Positions 1 to 8,099 of a stretch of 64,000 nt of DNA are shown piece by piece. This DNA comes from Phil1 sp040767925 (GTDB lineage: Bacteria > Bacillota > Clostridia > Christensenellales > CAG-138): NCBI GenBank assembly GCA_040767925.1, contig JAXGNN010000001.1, positions 620,001 through 684,000 of the forward strand. The letters run 5' to 3'. The notes under the pieces are model-generated. The model was not told the origin of the DNA. It worked only from the letters and a program-made list of their open reading frames with translations, and searched no databases. The first letter of the stretch is position 1, and the number at the start of each line of letters is the position of its first letter. A program made the translations under genes and the position numbers.

Positions 1-745
1 GGTGCAGCGGCCTTGTCATGACGTTCGCGACCGTGCCCGTTTCCATGATTTCACCCGCGTACATCACGGCGATCTTATTGCAACTCGTGGCGACGACGCT
101 CATATCGTGCGTGATCATGATGCGCGTCGTTTCCAGTTCCTTCTCCATCTGGACGATCTCGTTGAGGATCTGCCCCTGCGTGACGACGTCGAGCGCCGTC
201 GTGGCCTCGTCGAAGATCAACAGCTGCGGGGAATGCAGGAGGCTGATGGCGATCGCCACGCGCTGGAGCATGCCGCCGCTCATCTCGTGCGGATAGAGGT
301 TGTATACCCGGTCCGGGAGGTTGACGAGCTTTAACAGGCGCGTCGTCACCGACTTGATCTCCTCCCTGGAGGCATTCGGCATATGCACCCGGTAAATATC
401 CTCGATCTGGGCGCTGATGCGATGGACAGGGCTCAGCGAGTTCATCGCCTTTTGAAAAACCACCGCGAGCTTGAGCCAGCGCAGCTCGTTGAGCTCCTTT
501 TCGCCGATGGAAAGCAGGTCCTTCTCGCCAAGGAAGACGGCCTCGCCCGTGATCCGCGTGGAGTGCTTCGGCAGAAGCCCTAGCAGCGCCATCGCGAGCG
601 TGCTCTTTCCGCTTCCGGATTCCCCCACGAGCCCGAGCGAATCGCCCTTGTCAATAGAGAGGCAGGCGTTGCGCACGGCCATCACGCATTTTTCCTTATT
701 TACGTAGGTGACATTCATGTTTTTAACCGTCAGTACGTTCTCCAT
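1..745 (-). CDS. Oligopeptide ABC transporter ATP-binding protein (DppD/OppD-like), partial at the 3' end
   Basis: This ATPase powers import of di- or oligopeptides from the cytoplasmic side of the membrane. The N-terminal 248 residues are present and the gene runs off the left edge. The Walker A motif GESGSGKST is at about residues 41-49, the ABC signature reads MSGGMLQRVAIA, and Walker B reads LLIFDEATTALD, so it should be active. The ATG at 745 overlaps the TGA of the upstream permease by one base (TGATG), which implies translational coupling. It is the third visible gene of the operon dppB-dppC-dppD. The substrate is not determined by the sequence. No binding-protein gene is visible upstream, so it is either downstream of the window or elsewhere. 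Confidence 0.9.
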   Translation of the reverse strand, partial: MENVLTVKNMNVTYVNKEKCVMAVRNACLSIDKGDSLGLVGESGSGKSTLAMALLGLLPKHSTRITGEAVFLGEKDLLSIGEKELNELRWLKLAVVFQKAMNSLSPVHRISAQIEDIYRVHMPNASREEIKSVTTRLLKLVNLPDRVYNLYPHEMSGGMLQRVAIAISLLHSPQLLIFDEATTALDVVTQGQILNEIVQMEKELETTRIMITHDMSVVATSCNKIAVMYAGEIMETGTVANVMTRPLH

Positions 746-1599
746 CACAAGCCCCTCCCGTAGTTGTATTTCGGGTTGAACACATGATTGAGCCCGTCGC
801 CGAGCAGGTAGAAGAAGATCACCGTGATGATGATGGCGATGCCCGAAAACGCGCAGATCCACCATGCGGTCGTGATGTAGCTCTTGCCCTGGTAGATCAT
901 CTGCCCCCAGGAAATGATGTTCGGGTCGCCCAGGCCCAGGAAGGAGAGCGCGGCTTCCGTGAGGATCGCGCCCGCCATACCCCTCGTCGTGTTCGCCACG
1001 ACGGGGAAGATGCCGTTGGGCAGTATGTATTTAAACAGGATCTGCGGCTTTGTTTCCCCCATGGCGATGGCGCTCATGACGAAGGTCCTCTCCCGGAGGG
1101 AAAGCGCCTGCGCGCGCATCAGCTTCGCGTTGCCGGGCCACGTCGTAAGCCCGATGACCAGCATCACGTTCGTGATGCTGTTGCCGAAGAGCGATATGAT
1201 CAGCAGGATCAGGAAAAACACCGGGATCATCAGGAAGATGTTGATGATCTCCGAAATGACGAGGTCCACCTTGCCGCCGAAGAAGCCGCTGATGCCGCCG
1301 ATGAGCACGCCGAGGGCGCCCGAGATGAACGCCGAAATCACGGCGACCTTGAGCGACGTACCCACGCCGTAGATGAGCATGGAGTACACGTCCTGCCCCA
1401 TATGGTTGGTGCCGAGGACATGCCCGTCCACGCCCGGCGCGAGAAGGCGGACGTGTTCGTACGAGGTGGGGTCGTGCGTCGCGAGCGCCGGAGCGAACGC
1501 GATGATCAGGATGAGCGCGAGGATGCCCGCCGCGCCGAGGAGGAGCTGCCGGTCCGTCTTGAGCGCGCGGAAGCTGTTTTTCAGGATTTTTTGAATCAT
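745..1599 (-). CDS. Peptide ABC transporter permease (DppC-like)
   Basis: Inner-membrane permease subunit of a dipeptide/oligopeptide importer, 284 residues. The N-terminal hydrophobic segment is followed by the periplasmic-type loop HDPTSYEHVRLL and GTNHMGQDVYS, the typical GTDxxGRD-like signature of DppC proteins. The EAA loop that contacts the ATPase lies near MSAIAMGETKPQILFKYILPN. It follows the DppB-like gene after 13 bases and overlaps the ATPase gene by one base, so all three are one operon. Length is normal for the family. Which peptide it carries cannot be told. Confidence 0.9.
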   Translation of the reverse strand: MIQKILKNSFRALKTDRQLLLGAAGILALILIIAFAPALATHDPTSYEHVRLLAPGVDGHVLGTNHMGQDVYSMLIYGVGTSLKVAVISAFISGALGVLIGGISGFFGGKVDLVISEIINIFLMIPVFFLILLIISLFGNSITNVMLVIGLTTWPGNAKLMRAQALSLRERTFVMSAIAMGETKPQILFKYILPNGIFPVVANTTRGMAGAILTEAALSFLGLGDPNIISWGQMIYQGKSYITTAWWICAFSGIAIIITVIFFYLLGDGLNHVFNPKYNYGRGL

Positions 1600-1612
1600 A
1601 CGCCTTCCCTCC

Positions 1613-2590
1613 TTACCTGTCGTAGCGTATACGCGGATCGAAGAAAGCGTAAACGATATCGACGAGCACCATGACGACGGCCACGGATACGCTCATCACG
1701 AGATAAATCCCCATGAGCGTCGGATAATCCCTCTGGGTGATGGCCGTCATGGTCAGCCGGCCGGTGCCCGGCCAGGAGAACACGATCTCGATGAGCGTGA
1801 CGCCCGTCACGAGGAAAGCGAGCGTGATGCCGAACATCGTGACCGTCGGCAGAATGGCGTTTCGGAAGATATACTTGCTGAAGATCTTCTTCTCGCTCAT
1901 GCCCGTCGCGCGCAGCGCCACGATGAAATCCTCGCTGGTCACCTGCTGGATGGAGCTTTTGGCGATGCGGAAATACCCGGGCATCGCGATGAGCGTCAGC
2001 GTCAGCGTGGGCAGCACCAGGTGCTGCGCCACGTCGAGGTAGTAGCGCACGCCCGTATAGCCGGCGCGCGCGTCGGTCATACCCTGGGAAGGGAGCAGTC
2101 CCATCTTGGAGGAGAGCACTATGATCAGCATCAGCCCGAGCCAGAACGAGGGCATCGCGTCCAGCGCATACGCGATGGTGGAGAGCAGGCCGTCCAGGAA
2201 GGAGCCCTCGCGCCGCGCGCAGAAGATGCCCAGCGCCGTGCCGATCACGAGCTCCAGGAGGGCGGAGACGAGGCCGAGCAGCACCGTCGCGCCGAGGCGC
2301 TCGCCGATCATCGCGTTGACGGAACGGTTATAGATGATCGACGTGCCCAGATCCCCCCGCACGGCGTTGGAGAACTGGCTCCAGAACTGTTCGGGAAGGG
2401 ACTTGTTGAGGCCCCATTTTTCCATTAAGGCTTCGCGGAGGGCGGGATCGTCCGTTTCCTTCCCCATGATCGTCCGGATCGGATCGCCCGGCGCGGCCTT
2501 GATGATAATGAAGTTGATGACGAACACCATCAAAACGGTCAGTATGCCGCTGATCAGGCGCCTGAAGATATAACGTGCCATTCCGGGCAA
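1613..2590 (-). CDS. Peptide ABC transporter permease (DppB-like)
   Basis: First visible gene of the minus-strand peptide transporter operon, 325 residues, about six membrane segments. The start MPGMARYIFRRLISGILTV is typical of DppB/OppB, and the EAA-like loop ALRATGMSEKKIFSKYIFRNA is the ATPase contact. The ATG at 2590 follows an AAGGGG-type ribosome binding site. Upstream, a leader of about 100 bases contains a 12-bp hairpin (2664-2698), so the operon may have an untranslated leader that folds. No substrate-binding protein gene precedes it, which is unusual for a complete dpp/opp operon. Confidence 0.9.
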   Translation of the reverse strand: MPGMARYIFRRLISGILTVLMVFVINFIIIKAAPGDPIRTIMGKETDDPALREALMEKWGLNKSLPEQFWSQFSNAVRGDLGTSIIYNRSVNAMIGERLGATVLLGLVSALLELVIGTALGIFCARREGSFLDGLLSTIAYALDAMPSFWLGLMLIIVLSSKMGLLPSQGMTDARAGYTGVRYYLDVAQHLVLPTLTLTLIAMPGYFRIAKSSIQQVTSEDFIVALRATGMSEKKIFSKYIFRNAILPTVTMFGITLAFLVTGVTLIEIVFSWPGTGRLTMTAITQRDYPTLMGIYLVMSVSVAVVMVLVDIVYAFFDPRIRYDR

Positions 2591-2663
2591 TCACCCCTTT
2601 GTTCGTTCTTTTATATAAACCTTTACATTAATTTTCTGGAATCCGCCGATGTTTTCCCGCTCG

Positions 2664-2704
2664 CCACCCGCCGCGATCCCCCGCCCCGCGGCGGGTGGTT
2701 TTTT
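2664..2704 (+). terminator. Perfect 12-bp hairpin followed by six T's, in the leader of the peptide transporter operon
   Basis: The arms CCACCCGCCGCG (2664-2675) and CGCGGCGGGTGG (2687-2698) pair perfectly around an 11-base loop and are followed by TTTTTT on the plus strand. This has every feature of an intrinsic terminator reading rightwards, yet no plus-strand gene lies to its left. On the minus strand the same hairpin would sit in the 5' leader of the transporter mRNA. The remaining parts of the 330-base gap 2591-2920 hold the XRE promoter and no credible gene. Confidence 0.7.
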
Positions 2705-2874
2705 GTTATAATAAAAAATGCCTCGCTCATCGTACCGGCATTTGTCCTTCGTTCGTGTAGGTTCACCAGTATTTTACATAAGCGCGGTCCGATTTGGAAG
2801 GGACTTTGCATATGATTGCATTTGAACCGAATATAATTGGTTTTTATTTGCATCAACCCATGGTTGTATGTTAG

Positions 2875-2904
2875 TATAATATCATCTATCACTTTAGTTG
2901 ATAT
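2875..2904 (+). promoter_or_regulatory. Putative -10 box and overlapping dyad for the XRE regulator
   Basis: TATAAT at 2875-2880 lies 41 bases before the chosen start of the XRE gene; no good -35 box is seen. Overlapping it is an inverted repeat, ATATCA (2879-2884) and TGATAT (2899-2904), with a 14-base spacer. It would suit autoregulation by the dimeric XRE protein, but this is inference. Confidence 0.45.
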
Positions 2905-2920
2905 GCATCGGAGGAAAACC

Positions 2921-3757
2921 ATGGGTGGAGTTCTCAGCGCGAATATCAAACAGTTAAGGACGGATCGCGGCGTGACGCAGGCGGAGCTCGCCAAGGCGGT
3001 CGGCGTGTCGGTTCAGGCGGTGTCGAAATGGGAATGCGGCGGCACGCCGGACGTCGAGCTGCTGCCCGCGATCGCGGATTTTTTCGCCGTGACGACGGAC
3101 GAGCTGTTCGGCAGGGAAGCGGGACAGGGAATTTCCGTGGACGAGCTCGCGCTCAGGGTCGTGCAGCACACGCCCGAAAAGCTCCGCATGAAGCGCGCCT
3201 GTGAGATCTACTGGGCCATTTTCAAGGGGCTTTCCGGCATCCCAAACGTCTCCGGGGTGGAGTTCGCATCGAGCTCGGAGTACGAGGACCCGGAATGCAC
3301 GCGAAGCCGCATCTCCTTCGATACGGGGATTGCATATCTATGCGCGCTGAAGGACGCGAAAAGCATTTTCATCTTCCCGCAGCCGCTGCGCGGCTATTCT
3401 TCCGTCATCGCGTCGGCGGAGGATCTCGCGGGGCTGTTCTCGGTTCTCTCGGACGCGGACATCATGCGCACGCTGCTCTTCCTGTGCCAGCGCAGGGCCG
3501 TGCCGTTCTCCGTCGAGCACATCTGCAAATCCCTGAAACTCCCGCAGGAGAAAATGCTCGTCTATCTGGCCAAGCTGAAGGAGTTCGGCTGGCTCGAGGA
3601 GGAGGTGGTCGACTTGGAGTCCGGCACGAAGACGCTGTACAGGCCGATCCTGACGGAAGCGTTTTTGGCTTTCCTCTATTACGCCACGGAGATCCGCTAT
3701 AAGATCCGCCTGTGGTATCTGAGCAACAACCCGCGCGTCAAGCCCATGCTGGATTGA
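2921..3757 (+). CDS. XRE-family transcriptional regulator with a long C-terminal domain
   Basis: 278 residues. Residues about 5-60 form a Cro/CI-type helix-turn-helix: LSANIKQLRTDRGVTQAELA, then VGVSVQAVSKWECGGTPDVELLPAIADFF. The remaining 200 residues are soluble and not assigned to a family; the stretch KSLKLPQEKMLVYLAKLKEF resembles a second winged-helix-like segment. The ATG at 2921 is preferred over the longer reading from 2837 because GGAGG stands six bases before it and the longer N-terminus is non-homologous and hydrophobic. It is divergent from the peptide transporter operon and could regulate it, but nothing in the sequence proves this. Confidence 0.85.
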   Translation: MGGVLSANIKQLRTDRGVTQAELAKAVGVSVQAVSKWECGGTPDVELLPAIADFFAVTTDELFGREAGQGISVDELALRVVQHTPEKLRMKRACEIYWAIFKGLSGIPNVSGVEFASSSEYEDPECTRSRISFDTGIAYLCALKDAKSIFIFPQPLRGYSSVIASAEDLAGLFSVLSDADIMRTLLFLCQRRAVPFSVEHICKSLKLPQEKMLVYLAKLKEFGWLEEEVVDLESGTKTLYRPILTEAFLAFLYYATEIRYKIRLWYLSNNPRVKPMLD

Positions 3758-3810
3758 TTCCATCCAAGCGCCAGGGACGCGCCCACGCAATCTGTTATTC
3801 ATAGGACATG

Positions 3811-3845
3811 GAACGGCCTCGCCTGGAGCGGGGCCGTTCTTTTTC
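3811..3845 (+). terminator. Intrinsic terminator after the XRE gene
   Basis: GAACGGCCTCGC pairs with GCGGGGCCGTTC (one G-T pair) around a five-base loop and is followed by TTTTT. It lies 54 bases after the XRE stop codon. The rest of the 317-base gap 3758-4074 shows two copies of ACAGAATT (4021 and 4039) before the amidohydrolase start and no gene. Confidence 0.8.
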
Positions 3846-4074
3846 GGCCCTTGAGGCATGCCCCCTGCGTGCCGGGACATCGTTTTCGGCTGCATAAACG
3901 CGTTTTCTTCGCGCGCCTGTCAAACGGGCGTTGTTTTTTCTTGAAAACGCCTCTATTGAGCTCAAACGCCCGCATACGTCCGCCGGGTAGGCGCGGGGCG
4001 TCCGATGCGATAAGATAATAACAGAATTGAAACTTCGACAGAATTCAAGAGATCCGATCGGAGGGATGGAAGCG

Positions 4075-5220
4075 GTGATCCTGATTAAAAACGGGAATGT
4101 GCACGACGGCCGGGGCGGGCTTTCGGTCTGCGACGTGCTTTTGGACGGGGGCAAAATCGCCAAGGTCGAAAAGGACCTGATCGTTCCGGGCGCGGAGGTG
4201 GTCGACGCGGCGGGCCTCGAGGTGTTCCCCGGCTTCGTGGACGCGCTCAACGTCTGGGGCGTGCTCGGGCCGGGCTGGAGCGGGGACGACAAGAGCGAGG
4301 AGAGCGACCCCGTCACGCCCGAGATGAACGTGGTTTACGCGTTCGACCACGACGGCATGAATTTTCAGCGCGTGTATACCTATGGCATCACGTCCGCGGG
4401 GATCGCGCCCGCGCCGCGCAACGTCATCTCGGGGCAGGCGGGCGTCTTCAAGACGTATGGGCGCTCCCCGTACGCCATGCTCGTGCGCGAGCGCGCGGCG
4501 ATGATCGCCTCCGTCACGCGCGGGGTGAAAAAGGCTTACGAAAAGCGGAACGTCGCCCCGATGACGCGCATGGGGATCTTTTCGCTGCTGATCGGCCAGC
4601 TTGAAAAGGCGAAGCGGCACGATCCCAAGAAGGACGGCTACGACGCCAAATGCGAGGCCGTGCGCGAGGTCCTCTGCGGCAGGCAGCCCCTTTTTGTGAA
4701 CTGCACGACGGGCGCCGAGATCGACGCGGTCCTTGCCGCGCTCGCCCCGTATCCGGATATCCGGCTCGTGCTCACGGGCGCTTACGGGCTCGACCCGGCG
4801 AAATGGGAATGCGCGAAGGACGGCGTCATGGCGATCATGGGGGACCATACGGAGGCGTTCAACGCCGGCACGGCCCTCACGCGGTTTGAAGAGCTCATCC
4901 CTTTAATGGAAGACGGCGCGAAAATCGCCATCGGCTGCTGCGGGGACGGCATGACCTCCGGGCGAGAATCCCTGCTCTGGAACGCCATCCTCTGGTATAA
5001 GCGCGGGCTGTCCGCGGAAAAGGCGCTCGAGGCCATCACCTCCGTGCCCGCAAAGATCCTCGGGGTTGCGGACAGGGTCGGCGCAATCGCGCCGGGGATG
5101 GACGCGGACGTGACCATATGGAGCGCGCACCCGATCGAAACCTACCGGGCGCGCATCCTCAACGCCTTCATTTCAGGCGAGGACGTATTGAAAAAGGAGG
5201 CGAACCCTTCATGCTGGTGA
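4075..5220 (+). CDS. Amidohydrolase-fold protein lacking the metal ligands (probable pseudoenzyme partner)
   Basis: 381 residues with the N-terminal small beta-domain (ILIKNGNVHD, then GGKIAKVEKDLIVPGAEVVDAAGLEVFPGFVDA) and C-terminal IGAIAPGMDADVTIW pattern of the amidohydrolase superfamily. The metal-binding HxH that should follow FPGFVDA is replaced by LNV. The two later histidines seen in the downstream paralogue (VKVHC, LDHAW) correspond here to FVNC and LTGA. It is therefore unlikely to bind the usual metal centre. Start: GTG at 4075 has GGAGGG nine bases upstream; the ATG at 4066 would abut that site, and the protein then aligns with its neighbour's N-terminus. It overlaps the next gene by ten bases, so the two are coupled and may form a complex. 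Confidence 0.8.
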   Translation: MILIKNGNVHDGRGGLSVCDVLLDGGKIAKVEKDLIVPGAEVVDAAGLEVFPGFVDALNVWGVLGPGWSGDDKSEESDPVTPEMNVVYAFDHDGMNFQRVYTYGITSAGIAPAPRNVISGQAGVFKTYGRSPYAMLVRERAAMIASVTRGVKKAYEKRNVAPMTRMGIFSLLIGQLEKAKRHDPKKDGYDAKCEAVREVLCGRQPLFVNCTTGAEIDAVLAALAPYPDIRLVLTGAYGLDPAKWECAKDGVMAIMGDHTEAFNAGTALTRFEELIPLMEDGAKIAIGCCGDGMTSGRESLLWNAILWYKRGLSAEKALEAITSVPAKILGVADRVGAIAPGMDADVTIWSAHPIETYRARILNAFISGEDVLKKEANPSCW

Positions 5221-6368
5221 TTAAAAACGCGCGGATCTTCACGGCCGCGGAAAAAGATTATGAAAAAGGCAGCATTCTCATCAAAGGCGGCAAAATCGCC
5301 GCGATCGGAAGCGATCTGAGCGCGCCGGAGGGCGTCGAGGCGATCGACGCCGAGGGGCTCTTCGCCATGCCCGGCATCGTGGACGCGCACAGCCACATCG
5401 GCGGCTTCGGCGCGAACGGCGAGGATCAGGACCTCAACGAGATGACCGCCAACGCCACGCCCGCCGCAGAGTCGTACTATGCGATCGACCCGGCCTCGAA
5501 GGACTTCGAGCGCGCCGTCAGCGCGGGCATCACCACCTCGGTGATCGCGCCCGGCAGCGGCAACGTCATCGGCGGGCTCGTCTGCGCGGTGAAAAACGCG
5601 GGCGGGAGCATGCGCGAGATGTGCGTCAAAAACCCCGTCGCGCTCAAGATGGCGCTCGGGGGAAACCCCAAGGGCGTCTACGGCGCCAAACAGCAGCTCC
5701 CCATGACGCGCATGGGCGTCGCGCAGGTGATCCGTGACCAGCTTTCAAAGGCGCGCGTCTATATGGAAAAGAAAAGGGACGCGGGCAGCGACCTTTCCAA
5801 AATGCCCGCGTACGACGCGGGGCTGGAAAACATCTGCCGCGTGCTGCAAAAAGAAATCCCCGTCAAGGTACACTGCGAGCAGTTCGACATGCTCACGACC
5901 CTCCGCATCGCGGAGGAGTTCGACATCCTCTTCACGTTGGACCACGCGTGGGGCTCCACGGATTTCATGGAGGAAATCTGCGCGGCGAAAAACCTCGTGG
6001 GCGTGATTTACGGCCCCATCGGCGTGCCTCTGCTGCCGGGAGAATGCGGCAAGGTCGATATCGAGTGCCTCGCGGAACTGGACCGCCGCGGCGTGACCTG
6101 CGCCATCATGACGGATGGGCCGATCATGAATCCCGAGCTGATCGTCGGCCAGGCGGGAGAGGCCGTGCGGACCGGCACGCCGCACGCGCGCGCTCTCCGG
6201 ATGCTCACGATCAACCCCGCCAGGATCGCGGGACTCGATGGGCGTATCGGCTCGCTCGAGCCGGGCAAGGACGCCGACATCGTCCTTTTCAAGGGCGTGC
6301 CCGCGCTCGACACCGCGGCGCGCTGCGTCGTGAGCGTCATTGACGGCAAGGTGGTCTATCGCGCGTAA
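5211..6368 (+). CDS. Metal-dependent amidohydrolase (imidazolonepropionase/prolidase-like)
   Basis: 385 residues. The amidohydrolase metal site is visible: HSH at residues 60-62 in MPGIVDAHSHIGGFG, later histidines in VKVHCEQF and TLDHAWG, and the aspartate in IMTDGP. The C-terminal GRIGSLEPGKDADIVLF is the family's closing motif. It belongs to the cytosolic imidazolonepropionase-like group annotated as amidohydrolase; the substrate is a cyclic amide or blocked dipeptide in characterised relatives and is unknown here. AGGAGG precedes the ATG by nine bases, inside the 3' end of the metal-less paralogue, showing close co-translation. Confidence 0.88.
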   Translation: MLVIKNARIFTAAEKDYEKGSILIKGGKIAAIGSDLSAPEGVEAIDAEGLFAMPGIVDAHSHIGGFGANGEDQDLNEMTANATPAAESYYAIDPASKDFERAVSAGITTSVIAPGSGNVIGGLVCAVKNAGGSMREMCVKNPVALKMALGGNPKGVYGAKQQLPMTRMGVAQVIRDQLSKARVYMEKKRDAGSDLSKMPAYDAGLENICRVLQKEIPVKVHCEQFDMLTTLRIAEEFDILFTLDHAWGSTDFMEEICAAKNLVGVIYGPIGVPLLPGECGKVDIECLAELDRRGVTCAIMTDGPIMNPELIVGQAGEAVRTGTPHARALRMLTINPARIAGLDGRIGSLEPGKDADIVLFKGVPALDTAARCVVSVIDGKVVYRA

Positions 6369-6409
6369 AGCGCCTGAACGAAGCCTGTTCCAACTGTTTG
6401 TTTCCTTTG

Positions 6410-6449
6410 CGGGATGCCCCCGCGCGGCCCGCCGCGCGGGGGCATCCCG
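6410..6449. repeat. Perfect 18-bp inverted repeat with four-base loop
   Basis: CGGGATGCCCCCGCGCGG (6410-6427) is exactly complementary to 6432-6449. It lies 41 bases after the second amidohydrolase stop. No T-run follows on either strand, so it is not a standard intrinsic terminator, but it would form a very stable RNA hairpin that could mark the 3' end of the amidohydrolase mRNA. Confidence 0.75.
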
Positions 6450-6503
6450 CGTCCGCCGCGGCGGGCTCAACCGGCGGGCGAGCCGCCCTCCCGCGAGAAG
6501 TTA

Positions 6504-6739
6504 TTGCGTTTCTTCCGGGTTCCGTTAAAATGGAACCAGCAGCGGCGCCGCGGACTACATCGGGAGGAACAAACGCCATGAACGCGTTAACCATAGGAAA
6601 GGCGCCTCATCACGAGGCGTCTTTGCGGCACGCGACGCGCCCGTCCGCTTATATATTCGGCCTTTCTCTTTCGCGCCGTCCATATTATAATTTGATCGGA
6701 TATACGGAATCCTCCATTTATATTTACGAAGGAACGGAT
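6504..6739 (+). promoter_or_regulatory. Promoter and long leader of the MFS exporter gene, with a possible leader peptide and small hairpin
   Basis: TTGCGT (6504-6509), 16 bases, TAAAAT (6526-6531) form a plausible promoter. About 30 bases on, GGGAGG (6561-6566) precedes an ATG at 6578 that opens a frame starting MNALTIGKAPHHEASLRH. This frame runs without a stop into the exporter gene. A short stem GCGCCTC/GAGGCGT followed by CTTT lies at 6601-6618. A second TATAAT stands at 6686-6691. The leader could be an N-terminal extension, a leader peptide, or an attenuator as known for some drug-efflux genes. Confidence 0.4.
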
Positions 6740-7999
6740 ATGAAGGAACACTGGAAGAAACCATTCGCGCTCATCTGCGCCGGACAGGCGTTCTCCCTGC
6801 TCGGTTCGGCGGCCGTGCAGTTCGCCATCATCTGGTGGCTCACGGTCCAAACCGAATCCGCAATCACCCTGACCCTCGCGACCATGGCGGGGTTCCTCCC
6901 CACGATGGTGCTCGGCCCCTTCGCGGGGGTATGGATCGACCGGTACAACCGCCGCACGGTCATGATGGCGGCGGACGGCCTCGTCGCCGTCTCGAGCGCG
7001 CTCCTGTTCGCGGCGTTTCTCCTCCTTGAATCGCCGCCCGTCTGGTTTATCTATGCGATGCTGGTGCTGCGCGGCCTCGGGAACACCTTCCACAGCCCGG
7101 CCATGCAGGCGGCCATCCCCATGCTCGTGCCCGGGGAGCTCCTCATCAAAGCGGGCGGCTGGGGCAACCTGATCAACTCCCTGAGCGCCATGCTGGGGCC
7201 CGTGCTCGGCGCGGCGCTGATGGGCCTTTTCCCGCTCGCCCCGATCATGCTCGTCGACATCGCGGGCGCCGTGTTCGCGATCGGCTGCCTGCTGTTCGTA
7301 AAGATTCCGGACATCCCGCAAAGCGGCGGGAAAGTCCATTTCCTCGCGGACATGAAGGCGGGGATCGCGGCCATCCGGGGGAATAAACCCCTCATGGCGG
7401 CCTTTATCCCGGTGCTTTTGAGCACCGTCGCGTACATGCCGCTCGGCGCGCTCTTCCCGCTTTTGGTGAAAACGCATTTCAACGGCACCGCGTGGCACAA
7501 CAGCGTGGTGGAATTCGTCTTCGCGGGAGGGCTTCTCGTGTCCTCGTTCGTTATGGGGATCTGGGGCGGCCTCAAAAGGCGCTTCCTCATGATCGCCGCC
7601 GCCATCGCCATGCTCGGCGCGAGCATCGCCGTCGCGAGCGCCATGCCGCCGACGGAACTTGGCTTCGCGGTCTTCGCCGCGCTCTGCTTCTTCATGGGGA
7701 GCAGCGGCACCTTCCTCAACGTGCCCTTCATGGCGTATATCCAGAGCTCCACCGCGCCCGACCAGATGGGCAAAGTGCTCTCCTTCCTCGTCTCCGCCAT
7801 GACCTGGGCGATGCCCGTGGGCCTCGTCATCGCGGGGCCGGTGAGCGAGAGCATCGGCGTGGCGAACTGGTTCGTCTACTCCGGGATCGCGCTCGTCGCG
7901 ACAGGCATCCTGTGCTACCTGACGACGCGGAAATACGACGCGCCCATAGCGTCCCCGCCGGATGATCCGAAGCCGGACGAGCCCGCGCCGGAGGTTTAA
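6740..7999 (+). CDS. MFS transporter, probable drug efflux
   Basis: 419 residues with about 12 membrane segments, starting FALICAGQAFSLLGSAAVQF and including the cytoplasmic loop GVWIDRYNRRTVMMAAD (MFS motif A-like). The pattern resembles the macrolide-efflux/EntS branch of the major facilitator superfamily. ATG 6740 is chosen because AAGGA stands seven bases upstream and the protein then begins just before the first membrane segment; an in-frame ATG at 6578 would add 54 non-membrane residues. The C-terminal tail is rich in Pro and Asp and ends in PKPDEPAPEV. Substrate unknown. Confidence 0.85.
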   Translation: MKEHWKKPFALICAGQAFSLLGSAAVQFAIIWWLTVQTESAITLTLATMAGFLPTMVLGPFAGVWIDRYNRRTVMMAADGLVAVSSALLFAAFLLLESPPVWFIYAMLVLRGLGNTFHSPAMQAAIPMLVPGELLIKAGGWGNLINSLSAMLGPVLGAALMGLFPLAPIMLVDIAGAVFAIGCLLFVKIPDIPQSGGKVHFLADMKAGIAAIRGNKPLMAAFIPVLLSTVAYMPLGALFPLLVKTHFNGTAWHNSVVEFVFAGGLLVSSFVMGIWGGLKRRFLMIAAAIAMLGASIAVASAMPPTELGFAVFAALCFFMGSSGTFLNVPFMAYIQSSTAPDQMGKVLSFLVSAMTWAMPVGLVIAGPVSESIGVANWFVYSGIALVATGILCYLTTRKYDAPIASPPDDPKPDEPAPEV

Positions 8000-8099
8000 C
8001 TCGCCCCGGCCCAAAAGACGGCAAGAATTGTTAAGCATTCTCCCCCGGGTTCTGATATAACCATCATAGCGGCCGCAAACGGAGAAAGGAGGGAGGAAC

